From the NCBI GenBank assembly GCA_964036195.1, contig OZ038457.1, positions 20,177,147 through 20,241,146 of the forward strand: a DNA stretch of 64,000 nucleotides, in the 5' to 3' direction. Below, one piece after another: positions 12,793 through 21,592 of this stretch. The translations under genes and the position numbers were made by a program. The notes beneath the pieces are model-generated. The model had not been told where the DNA came from. It saw only the letters and a program-made list of their open reading frames with translations, and made no database searches. Origin of the DNA: Sphaerolaimus hirsutus (lineage: Eukaryota > Nematoda > Chromadorea > Monhysterida > Sphaerolaimidae). Position 1 is the first letter of the stretch. Each line of letters starts with the position of its first letter.

Positions 12793-15133
12793 GGCACGCT
12801 CGGTGCGCATGTACATGGGTAGTTTCGATGAGGATTCAATGTGCCTTTCGGCGGGCAGCGCGTCATCTAGCCGACGCACGATGTCACTGGCCACCACACA
12901 CGAAACATATTTTGCTGGCGCATCAGGTGCCAGTTCCACAAGTGGAGAAGTGAAGAGTGTAATGAGAAATGAAAAGCGAAGTGAAAATCGAAGTGTAATT
13001 TTGACATGAAGTTTTTTGAATAGGTTTAAACTATCGATCCCAAAGTTCCGACGGAAGCGAAAAATCGGTTTGTTTCCCACTAAATCATTGTAAACCCTTG
13101 TCATAAACAATGCTGTCTAAGACAGAATTCATTCTTTACGTTTTCCTTTTTTATTTTTTTTAACTTCGCTTTTCACTTCGCTTTCACTTCTCATTTCGCT
13201 TCTCCACTTGCGGAAGTGGCCCCTGATCATATTGTTGATGTCCAGTCGTTCAAGGCCGCGCCCAACAGTCAGGTGTGTCTGCGTGGATAATGGCTTTTTC
13301 TGTTGTTTTTTTGCCAGAAAAATGGCGCCCATGATGCGGCGCCGTTTAGCACCACTCTGCCAGTACTGGCATGTGTTTACATTACATAAAAAAGAAGTGA
13401 ACGAAACGTTGAAATGTGTTTGTGTACCGTATTTCCTCGAATTACCGCCGGGGGTTTATTTTTTCAGATGGAAAATTTTGAGAGATAAACGTGAAAAATG
13501 CAAAAATACCCACCATTTATAAGTTTTTACAGCCTTATATGAGGATGTAGATGGTATAAACGATGTTCTAACATAACACAGTAAGTGTTTTGAACGTCTG
13601 TTATGCATTTCCCGGACCACAAATTCATAGTGCCCATTTTGAGGGGGGGTATTTCGAGGAAATACGGTAGGTATATAAACATCTCAGATAGTACTGCTTC
13701 AGAGAAACATGCCCAAGTGATCATTTTCTATTGATGAAGATAAGTAGGAAAGAAAGGGAATAGTGTCATGTTACCGGAACACTCCACACAATCTTCACAA
13801 ATACGTTGCTTGCGCAGCTTCTATCCCGTCGGGTGCTCAAGGCGCACCAATCGATCCAACGAAAGCACCGGCGCACGGCCGACGACTTTCGCTATGGCGG
13901 CGCCCTTCTGCACAAGACGCATACGCATCGACGGCAGATCGGCTTCAAGGGCACGCCCAGGTGCCAGTCCCGGACCCTGTCAAATACCCTGTAAAAAGTG
14001 AAATGTAACGCAAAGTGTCGAAAGTCATGTAAAATGCCCTGGAAAATGGCAAACACAGTGTTTGCCATTTTGCAGGGAATTTTACATGACTTTTGACACT
14101 TTGCGTGACATTTGACATTTTACAAAGCATTTTACAGAGTCTGCGACTGCCCCCAGGGTGCCCAGGAGCTCGCCGCGGCTGCTCAGCGACACGAGGAACC
14201 TGCACGCGGGCGTGGGCGCCGTGTTGGCGGGCGAGCCGGCCGGCGCCGCGCACAGCTTCATGACCGAAGAGAATTTCGTCGGTGCGTCGACTCTCTTCAT
14301 TTTTTCACTGCCGTTTCCACATGTGATTTTGCAATAATCCTGGGGCACGACACCTGGATGCTCTCAGTTGATATTCCATTTGCGTAATTCCATTGTTGTT
14401 GCTTTCTTTTGCGACCGCCATTGCAAGTTTTACAGTAATTAATGGCTCTAATGATCACTAACGCCACCTGACTGCACAGGGCATTGATGCATTTCCATCA
14501 TAATCCAAATATACTTGAATCAAGGACGTAGCTGGGGGCAGGCGCCAGCGCCATCCATTTCGTTTTTTACTTTGTGAAAATTTTAGGGGGCACACCCCCC
14601 CCCCCCCCCGCTCTCACGAACTCTGTGTACAATCCGACCCTTCGCTCAAAAATCCTGGCTACATCCCTGACTAGTGATGCAAAAGCGCCATGGCGCTAAC
14701 GCCAGAGGAAAAAGCGCCATAGCGCTTTTGTCGCTCGGCGCTATTTTTGGGTGGCGCCAGGAACAAAACGCCTGGCGCTAGCGCCAAAGAAAACACCGCT
14801 ATGGCGCGCCTGGTGCTTGGCGCCATTGTCACTTGGCGCTGGGGTATGGAAAAGCGTCATGGCGCTTTTGGCGCTTGGCGCCAAAGTCCTGGCGCTTTTT
14901 CCATAACTATTCCCGACGTAAATGACAAATCATCACCAACTCCTCGCCAGGCATTCGCCTATGGCACCAGCTGGACTCCAACGTCATGCCTCGATCCCAG
15001 TCAACGCTGATGCTCGCCTGGGAGAGCGCCGAGGACGAGAGCAAGCTGTCGGGGGAGCAGATGTACTGCAACGAGATGGACGCGGCCTGCATGATGCAGC
15101 GGGCCAGACCCACCGTGATGCCGGTCGACGTGC
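12793..15133 (+). CDS. Unrecognised multi-exon gene, 5' set of exons (partial)
   Basis: Five exons join in a single reading frame: 12793-12926, 13226-13272 (or from 13217), 13818-13960, 14157-14281 and 14951 to about 15129-15137. Each has AG/GT boundaries except where transposon introns are discussed below, and phases agree at every join (1, 0, 2, 1). The protein has a Ser-rich stretch ending in a THETYFAG-like segment, then a very basic segment (RRVLKAHQSIQRKHRR), then LLSDTRNLHAGVGAVLAG and TEENFVGIRLWHQLDS, then an acidic WESAEDES segment. I cannot assign it to a family. Exon 1 needs an upstream exon (phase 2), but only satellite DNA lies upstream. The exons are GC-richer than the surrounding AT-rich introns. 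It may be the same gene as the exons at 17596-20395, with the link lying in or near the assembly gap. The presence of exons is well supported; the function is unknown. Confidence 0.7.
12927..13225 (+). mobile_element. Foldback element filling an intron (GAAGTG-repeat type)
   Basis: The element begins GTGCCAGTTCCACAAGTGG and ends CCACTTGCGGAAGTGGCCCC. Its interior is a fold-back of GAAGTGAAAAGCGAAG-like repeats facing CTTCGCTTTTCACTTCGC-like repeats. Exact removal (12927-13225) gives an in-frame junction but a CTG end. An AG at 13215-13216 (GCGGAAG) also gives an in-frame product, adding three codons from the element, and would be a canonical acceptor. A similar fold-back, not coincident with the splice sites, sits at 21856-22090 in the TBC gene. 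Confidence 0.75.
13425..13669. mobile_element. MITE with CCGTATTTCCTCGAA ends
   Basis: The inverted ends read TACCGTATTTCCTCGAA and CGAGGAAATACGGTA, with poly-C and poly-G tracts just inside and only TA as a possible target duplication. The same ends recur at 15311-15727, 19740-20133 and, degraded, near 36690-36850 and 49500-49690. The ends resemble non-autonomous elements of the ISL2EU or mariner sort known in invertebrates; that assignment is from memory and tentative. It lies in an intron of the unnamed gene. Confidence 0.75.
13961..14156 (+). mobile_element. Introner A: hairpin transposon that is exactly an intron
   Basis: This 196 bp element starts GTGCCAGTCCCGGACCC and ends GCGACTGCCCC followed by CAG. 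It is an almost complete hairpin: the left half (CTGTAAAATG, GTCATGTAAAATGCCCTG, AATGGCAAAC) is mirrored by the right half (GTTTGCCATTTTGCAGGG, TTTTACATGACTTTTGACAC). CAG flanks both sides as a 3-bp duplication. Splicing at CAG/GT and CAG/GG removes the element plus one CAG and joins GGC-ACG-CCC-AG to G-GTG-CCC, keeping the frame open across the basic and LLSDTRNL exons. Confidence 0.88.
14672..14909. mobile_element. GGCGCC-repeat MITE
   Basis: The ends read TAGTGATGCAAAAGCGCC and GGCGCTTTTTCCATAACTA. The interior is a mosaic of GGCGCC, GGCGCTTGGCGCC and similar short repeats. The flanks TCCCTGAC and TTCCCGAC look like a decayed 8-bp target duplication. Related copies lie at 18612-18852 and 56943 to about 57846. 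It sits in the intron before the exon at 14951. The preceding ~150 bp (14520-14671) is another dispersed repeat that ends in AAAAATCCTGGCTACATCCC. Confidence 0.75.
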
Positions 15134-15310
15134 GCCTGTTTTTCACTGTTTGTTTTTGAATGGTGGTGTTTTTTCCGAGTTTTTGTTTTTATTAGACTTA
15201 TTTATAACTCCGGTGAGGAGAGTCTGCACGCGCAATTATTGATGGCTCACGTTGGAAGCGTGCCAATTAAAATTTAAGCATGATATTTCTGTGAAAGTAT
15301 GAAAAAAATG

Positions 15311-15727
15311 TACCGTATTACCTCGAAATACCCCCAGAGGGTTTCGTATTTCGCCAGCAAAATTTGAGGGAGGGGATAATTCGAGGGAGGGGGTCTATTA
15401 TTTCGCCAGAAATTTTCGGAAATTACCCATACACGGACGTAGAAAAATCGAACAATTACATAGATGTATATGTCTTTATAGGTATGTATAACTGTATAAT
15501 AAAACACATAAACCCTTCCCTAACGTGACTCAATTTTCAGTTTTAACGTGTGTTCTGCATTTACAGATCACAAACTGCGGTATTTGTCATGTACGTTCTC
15601 TTTACACTCAATGTTAGGGGGTATTTCGAGGGGGGTTTATTATTTCCTCAGCCGAATTTTAGGGGGGGGGGGTATTTCGAGGGGGGGGGGGTTAATTCAA
15701 GGGGGGATAATTCGAGGTAATACGGTA
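15311..15727. mobile_element. MITE with CCGTATTACCTCGAA ends
   Basis: This is the same family as 13425-13669. The ends are TACCGTATTACCTCGAA and TTCGAGGTAATACGGTA, with long G tracts in the right half (GAGGGGGG type). No coding capacity is seen. From here to the gap at 17070 I find no convincing exon. Confidence 0.75.
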
Positions 15728-15851
15728 GGTGTAAAAATTTGAACGTAAAACGTTATAACACCGACTCATTTTTCATCTCTTAATGAAAATTGCATGTGCA
15801 AAATATCGTTGGCACGCTTCCAGCGTGTACTATGCTTGCAAGGTGTTAAGA
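15728..15851. repeat. ~124 bp segment repeated on the far side of the assembly gap
   Basis: The segment (AACGTAAAACGTTATAACAC ... CACGCTTCCAGCGTGTACTA ... TTGCAAGGTGT) is repeated with few changes at 17270-17391, exactly where sequence resumes after the N run. It contains a small perfect hairpin, CACGCTTCCAGCGTG. Sequence beyond the segment differs between the two places. Confidence 0.8.
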
Positions 15852-15914
15852 CTCGCTTTCCCTAAGAACCAAACATGCCCAAAACTGTGAAAGCACAAAA
15901 TTTTTTTTTGCTTT

Positions 15915-17069
15915 TTTTATCGTGGATTTGTAATCTACATACCTATATAGAAACTCGAAATTTTCTTCCATACATATTTATATCCGAAAATGTCATCTTC
16001 CTACTGAAAAAATCGATCAAAGACAAAAGTCATCATTTTTTGGGCTGTTTTTTGGAAATTCATAACTTTTGCTTGATATTATCTTTCACTATAATATTTC
16101 GTATTTTTATTAAGATAGTGTTGGAGATTAATTGGCCCATACAAATGAACTTCATCAAAGTTTTTTTTCTCACCAAAAACAGTGGTTGAAATTTTGAAAA
16201 TGGCACCAAATTTTCAGTTTGTAATTGAGAGCTTAGCTTTTTTACAAAAACTGTGCTCAATTGCATAGTTTATGATAAAAAAATAATATCTAAAAAGTAG
16301 GCCTGCACTTTTTTTCCAGGACAGTTTGAAGCAGCCCGACACCCATTTTACCATCACAGAGAATCCCACTCAGAAGACTCAGATTAAGTTGTATGCAAAA
16401 AGTTTCTATCATACGCTTGAGTTATTTTTTGATGGTCTTTCATTTGTATATCTCCATTTTTCATTAAACATAATTTGGAAGGGTGCTGTCATACAAAAAT
16501 GTACATTTTATGTACAAAATTTAGACCCCCTATTTTATCGTGGATTTGGAATCTACATATATAGAAAGTCAAAATTTCCTTCCATACATGTATCTGAAAA
16601 TGTCATCTTCCTACTGAAAAAATTTATCAAAGTCAAAAGTCATCATTTTTCAGGCTGTTTTTTTTGGAAATTCATATCTTTTGCCTGACATTACCTATCA
16701 ATGTAATATTTTGGATTTTCATAAAGATAGTTTTGGAGATTAATTGGCCCATACAACCAAACTTCATAAAACTTTTTTATCTCATTGAAAATGATGGCTG
16801 AAATTTTGAAAATGGACCCAAATTTTTAGTTTGTAATTGATAGCTTAGCTTTTTTTACCAAAACTGTGCTCAATTGTATAGTTTATGATAAAAAATAAAA
16901 TCTAAAAACTAGGCCTGCACTTTTTTTCCAGAACAGTTTGAAACACCCGTGTCACCATCACATGCAATCCCATTCTGAAGACTCAGATGAAGTTTTATAC
17001 AAAAGTCTCCATCATAAACTTAGGTTAATTTTCCATGGTCTTTCATTTGCATGTCCTGATGTTTTATGA
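15915..17069. repeat. ~618 bp tandem duplication up to the gap
   Basis: Sequence from TTTTATCGTGGATTTG at 15915 is repeated from 16533 with about 90 per cent identity by eye, including TTGGAGATTAATTGGCCCAT and a TTTTTTTCCAG site. The second copy runs into the N gap at 17070. Short open frames in the two copies do not agree, because indels shift the frame between them, so I treat this as noncoding. Confidence 0.85.
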
Positions 17070-17269
17070 NNNNNNNNNNNNNNNNNNNNNNNNNNNNNNN
17101 NNNNNNNNNNNNNNNNNNNNNNNNNNNNNNNNNNNNNNNNNNNNNNNNNNNNNNNNNNNNNNNNNNNNNNNNNNNNNNNNNNNNNNNNNNNNNNNNNNNN
17201 NNNNNNNNNNNNNNNNNNNNNNNNNNNNNNNNNNNNNNNNNNNNNNNNNNNNNNNNNNNNNNNNNNNNN
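17070..17269. other. Assembly gap, exactly 200 N
   Basis: This is a run of exactly 200 N, the same size as the run at 42559-42758. The shared round size points to placeholder gaps put in by a scaffolding step, so the order and orientation of sequence across it is an assembly hypothesis. Confidence 0.98.
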
Positions 17270-17595
17270 AGGTGTAAATATTTTAACGTAAAACGTTATA
17301 ACACCGACTAATTTTTCATCTCTTAATGAAAATTGCATGTGCAAAATATCATAGGCACGCTTCCAGCGTGTACTATGCTTGCAAGGTGTCAAGTCATTGA
17401 AGCATATGTTTAAATATATTTCCGTATTTTTATTGTTGCAGCCTCTAACTCGGGCATCGCTCATCCAAAACAAATGGTCAATTACTGGGCCGATAGTGGA
17501 CGCGCGCCAACTGGAGTCCGAAGGCCCTAGTCACGCTCAAATGGTTGGATAGTTTATATTTATTGAGTGACCACACTTGCTGTTTTCACCTACAG

Positions 17596-20395
17596 ATGAA
17601 TGTTTTCAGTTGCCTAAAAGGTCATATGATGAAGTCCTAGAAGGAGACTCGCAGACAAGTGCGCCCAGTAAAAGTTTCATGAATGTATCGTCTTCCACTG
17701 GTCGGCAAACTATGGAGGTGGGGGAAAAGGTTTGTTCGTGGTTTTTGTGGTGACTCACGCAAAGTGTAAGATAGGGTGGTTAAGTAAGTGACAAATGAAC
17801 TTCAATGGTGAACCCCTGATACTTTTTCCATCAAAATTTAAAGATTTTGGCTTATTTCCAATTACCTGTTTTGTTAAATCTGGGACAAAAGATCCCTAGC
17901 TGCCTCAATTTGTACATTTTATTTGTTTAAACATTTTACTGTTATTTCTTTGGTAACACCCAAAATTGTAGATAAAACGCTTGTAGTTCAATCGATTTCT
18001 CTCAAAATTGTACTTGTCGTCTGACACTGTCACTGACAACGTGCGGGATCAGCACCCGTGTAGTGTTTTCCATGTTGCCCTCTATATCTGACATGGGTAA
18101 TCAATAAATAATAACAGACCATAATTTCATGTTACTCTCACTGGCATGTAACTACTAAAAAACAGACTTGGTGGCAGCCCGCACCCCGTAAAAAGTGTCA
18201 AATGTCATGTGAAAATTCAATTACAATATAAAAGTAAGGACTTCATTACTGAACATTTGCATGACATTCGACAAACTTGTATAACAATTTGCATGACATT
18301 TGACACCGGACTTAACACTTGACAGGGCGCGTAACTGTCCTCTCCATTCAACACTACATGTTACACTCTCAACCCCCTCCCCATTCCCCAGGTGGAGCAA
18401 GAGAGCGACGCGCGCGAATTGTGCGCCTTGCCGTCGCACGAGAAGCTCACGTGTCTGCGGTGCGCGCCGCTGGACGCGTCGGGCAGGCCGGCCGTGTACT
18501 CGGTCGACACGGGCATCGACACCAACGAGGGGTCGGGCAGCAGGACGTCCGACGGGGTCGCCGCCAAGGCTAGGGCTGATGAAGGGGGTGAGTACCTACG
18601 TGTATGCTCATTAGTGATGGAAAAGCGCCAGAAAAAGGGCGCCACACACCATGGCGCCATTCAGAAACTGGGCGCCATGGCGCCATTCGGAAAGTGGGCG
18701 CCAGGCGCCACGGAAAAAAAGGCGTCATGAAGCTTTTCAGAAAGTGGGCGCCAGGCGCTCAGAAAAAGGGCGCCAAGAGCCAATGGCGCCATGGCGCGGC
18801 GCCCTTTGGCGCTCTGAAATGGCGGCAGCGCCGTGGCGCTATTCCATCACTAATACTGATTGCGCTGTACACTATAAAAACACAGGGCTACCGTATTCTG
18901 GTGAATAATGTCATGTGAAAACACCTCACACAGCCGGAGGCGAGCAAGCTAGGTCGGCCAGGGACGACATCGTGCGGCGGGTGGCGCTGCGCCTAATCTG
19001 CACCATGGACGTGCGCACGAAGCACGCGCAACAGGCGCTCATCCGGCTGCGCGACCAGGTGCCAGTCCCAGACCATGTAAAATGCCCTGTAAAATGTCAA
19101 ATGTCATGCAAAGTGTCAAAAGTCATGTAAAATGCCCTGCAAAATGGCAACTCGCTTGCCATTTTGCGGGGCATTTTTCATGACTTTTGACACTTTGCAT
19201 GACATTTGAAATTTTACAGGGTCTGGGACTGCCCCCAGCACCCCTCCTGCATGTCCTCCTTGTGCCTGTTCAGCGACGCCTCGAACCTGCTCGCCTGCTT
19301 CGAGTTCACCTGCACGACCAGGCAGTTCATGCACGATTTCTTTGCGGACGTTGATTTCACTGAGGTCGGTGCACGTGGGCCTTTGCTCCGCTGTAAATTG
19401 TAAATTTGGGTGTTGAGTGAATTTACTGCTGTTTTAGCGAATTTGTCCACCGTATTACGCAAAACATCCACTGCACTTTTTGTGGGCTTCATGGCCTGAT
19501 GCGTCAGCGGTTTAGTGTATTTTCTGGCGGGGGATGATTTCGACACAGTTGTCGAATGAATTTTGCATGCGGCATATGTGGATAAGTAAATATTTACTTA
19601 TCACTTATATGGTCTAAGTTTACTTGTCATTTTTATGCCACTTTTCTTGTCACACGTGCACCCGCGGAATTGTTATCAGTGGGCTTCATCAGTTATATTA
19701 GTGAACTTTCGTTCATGATATTCAGTACGCAAAGATAGCTACCGTATTTCCTCGAAATACCCCCCCCCTCAAAATGGACACTATGAATTTATTAGCCCCC
19801 CTCGAAATACCCCTACCCCCAATTCACTGTAAACAGAACGTACGTGACAAACGCTACTGTTTGTGATCTGGACGATGCAGAACAGACGTTAAAAACAATG
19901 ACTGTGTTACGTTAGAACCTGTTTTACACCATCTACACACTTATGTAAGTCTAGACTCTATAACATGGTGCTTTCTGTTGCATTTTTCGACGTCAGCGTA
20001 CGTTACAAACCACATTTTAGTATGGGCGTTCAAAAAATTTCTGGCGGAATAATAAGCCCCCCTTGTATAACCCCCTCTCAAAATTCTCACTCTGAAACAA
20101 TCACCCCCGGGGGGTATTTCGAGGAAATACGGTATACATATTGCGCGCCCTCTACCAAAAGACTACCATTGAAACCATTGAGAAGGCGCATAAACCCAGC
20201 CCGCCCAAAACCCTAATTCAATGAATGTCAACTCAAACCCCGTCAACTCAGTTGTGGGAGGCACCGCGGCGCACGTTCAGCACCAGCTCCACTGGCGAAC
20301 TGGAATCTTCGCTATCAGCCTCGGAAAATGTCAAGCTGAGTGATGAGCCAGCGAAAATAATGGAGAAAATTCCATCAGCTGATATGGAGACCGAT
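17596..20395 (+). CDS. Unrecognised multi-exon gene, 3' set of exons
   Basis: Five exons join in one frame: 17596-17729, 18392-18587, 18934-19058, 19239-19364 and 20252-20395. Phases match at every join (0, 1, 0, 0). A further exon may lie at about 17438-17529, with its frame undecided. Recognisable pieces are a Ser/acidic linker (RSYDEVLEGDSQTS, VYSVDTGIDTNEGSGS), then a predicted helical, conserved-looking core (DDIVRRVALRLICTMDVRTK, RLRDQHPSCMSSLCLFSDAS, FEFTCTTRQFMHDFFADVDF), then a second Ser-rich acidic tail (LWEAPRRTFSTSSTGELESS) ending at METD before a GTATGA donor. The core reads like helical-repeat or regulatory-protein sequence, but I do not recognise the family. The final exon and stop were not found. 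The gene converges on the minus-strand TBC gene. Confidence 0.7.
18612..18852. mobile_element. GGCGCC-repeat MITE
   Basis: The ends read TAGTGATGGAAAAGCGCC and GGCGCTATTCCATCACTA. The interior is GGGCGCCA, GGCGCCATGGCGCC and similar units. This is the same family as 14672-14909 and lies in the intron between the exons at 18392 and 18934. Flanks ATGCTCAT and ATACTGAT are at best a degraded target duplication. Just upstream, 18175-18330 is a decayed hairpin of the introner type (GTGGCAGCCCGCACCCCG ... ACAGGGCGCG). Confidence 0.75.
19059..19238 (+). mobile_element. Introner C: hairpin transposon that is exactly an intron
   Basis: This 180 bp element begins GTGCCAGTCCCAGACC and ends GGTCTGGGACTGCCCC then CAG. 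CAG flanks both sides (GCGACCAG left, CCCCCAG right). Splicing CAG/GT ... CAG/CA joins RLRDQ to HPSCMSS with no frame change. The two arms of the hairpin (CAAAAGTCATGTAAAATGCC against CATTTTTCATGACTTTTGAC) and the ends are clearly homologous to introner A and to the ATP13A1 copies. Confidence 0.9.
19740..20133. mobile_element. MITE with CCGTATTTCCTCGAA ends
   Basis: The ends are TACCGTATTTCCTCGAA and TCGAGGAAATACGGTA, with C-rich tracts (ACCCCCCCCC type) next to the left end. Same family as 13425-13669 and 15311-15727. It lies in the intron between the exons at 19239 and 20252. Confidence 0.75.
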
Positions 20396-21592
20396 GTATG
20401 AGTTTTATTTGCCACTTTTTAGGGAAAGTTGAAGGTGGCTTTCTTTTTGAATATATGGATTGTCTAAACACCGGTTGTTCGTTTGTATTTTGCGCAATTG
20501 TATTTTTTAACAATTTGCCGGCTGTTTTATCAGGCTATTCCACTTATGCATGGTTTTAAGTTCACATGACTGGTTGAACGCAGCTAGTTTATTGACTGCG
20601 ACCTACGATTTTCATTTGTATTTTTACCTAGTTTCCAATTAACGCGATTAATACAGGAACTAATTTTACGATTTTATATGCATTTGAACATCATTCACAA
20701 TTTTGAACGGCTTTGAAATCACCCAAAAATTAAGTCATCATAGTCAGATTGATTTTAGTAAGAGGACTTGCAGAATTTTCTGAGAAATTAGCAAAAAAGT
20801 ATAGCATTTTCATCTTACCTAACTTAATGCCTATTGAACCTTTCTGCAGAAAAAATGGTAAAATTGAACCTATTTACCTAGTATTTTTTGTTCCCTTTTA
20901 TTGCGCGTACGTTTCATGAAATTTCAACTCTGGTGCTGTTAGTTTCAACTAGAGGGCCATTTCACATCCAAAAACGTTTCAGACGATTCAGTCATTTTTA
21001 CACGGTGCTGTTTGATTGACTTTTGCTTTGTGTATGTGATTATCGCGATATTCATATCTATTATCGATACTCAGAAATCTATTAAAAAATTCCCTCAACC
21101 AGTGGAAATAAAGCTTTCATCGAACAATTATGAAAGGCACTGAAACAATATCACAGATAATTGCCTCTAAAGAACTACTGAAAAACCCGATGGTTAATTT
21201 AAATTATTAAGTGAATACACTCGGCAGACATCACTCTTAGTATGGAAACCGACCATAACCCACCTGAATAATGAACCAAAAATTATACAGTTTTTTCATC
21301 ATATATTTCGTTTTTACTGTGGAAAAATTTATCAGAAAATTTTATTCATGGAATTATGGTAGGACGGTCCGCACAAACTTTGCGGTCCGCCGAGTATACC
21401 CACCGCAATGTTTTACGGAATGCATCGCTATATATAAGTAGTTATTTATGAATCGAGAATCACACAAAAAAACTCCCAGCGCGTCGCCAATTTCGACACA
21501 CTGCACACACAGCCAGAACGTCGAATAGGCGCCATTTAAATAAAAAATGCCATGAAAAATGCCGGCAAATAAATATCATCACTGCACATTAC
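20396..21592. other. AT-rich spacer between two convergent genes
   Basis: No confident exon, RNA gene or repeat is visible. Last exons and 3' ends of the unnamed gene (plus) and the TBC1D2-like gene (minus) should lie here. One weak candidate is a minus-strand terminal TBC exon running down from 21500, after a GTGTGTGCAG acceptor, that would add VCRNWRRAGSFFV and a stop in the right phase. Confidence 0.5.

Noticed and set aside
13945..14387. Minus-strand frames over 13.9-14.4 kb
   Set aside because: The plus-strand exon chain with matching phases explains the coding signal; the reverse frames cross the introner hairpin.
16313..16440. Possible exon after TTTTTTTCCAG encoding DSLKQPDTHFTITENP
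   Set aside because: The tandem copy at about 16931 has a different open frame because of indels, so coding selection is not supported.
17012..17473. Open frames running through the N run (also at 42299-42823)
   Set aside because: They exist only because N is translated as X. Only the ATP13A1 exon 25 part at 42759-42819 is real.
18604..18918. Open frames rich in WAPGA or GRHGA
   Set aside because: These are translations of the GGCGCC-repeat MITE at 18612-18852.
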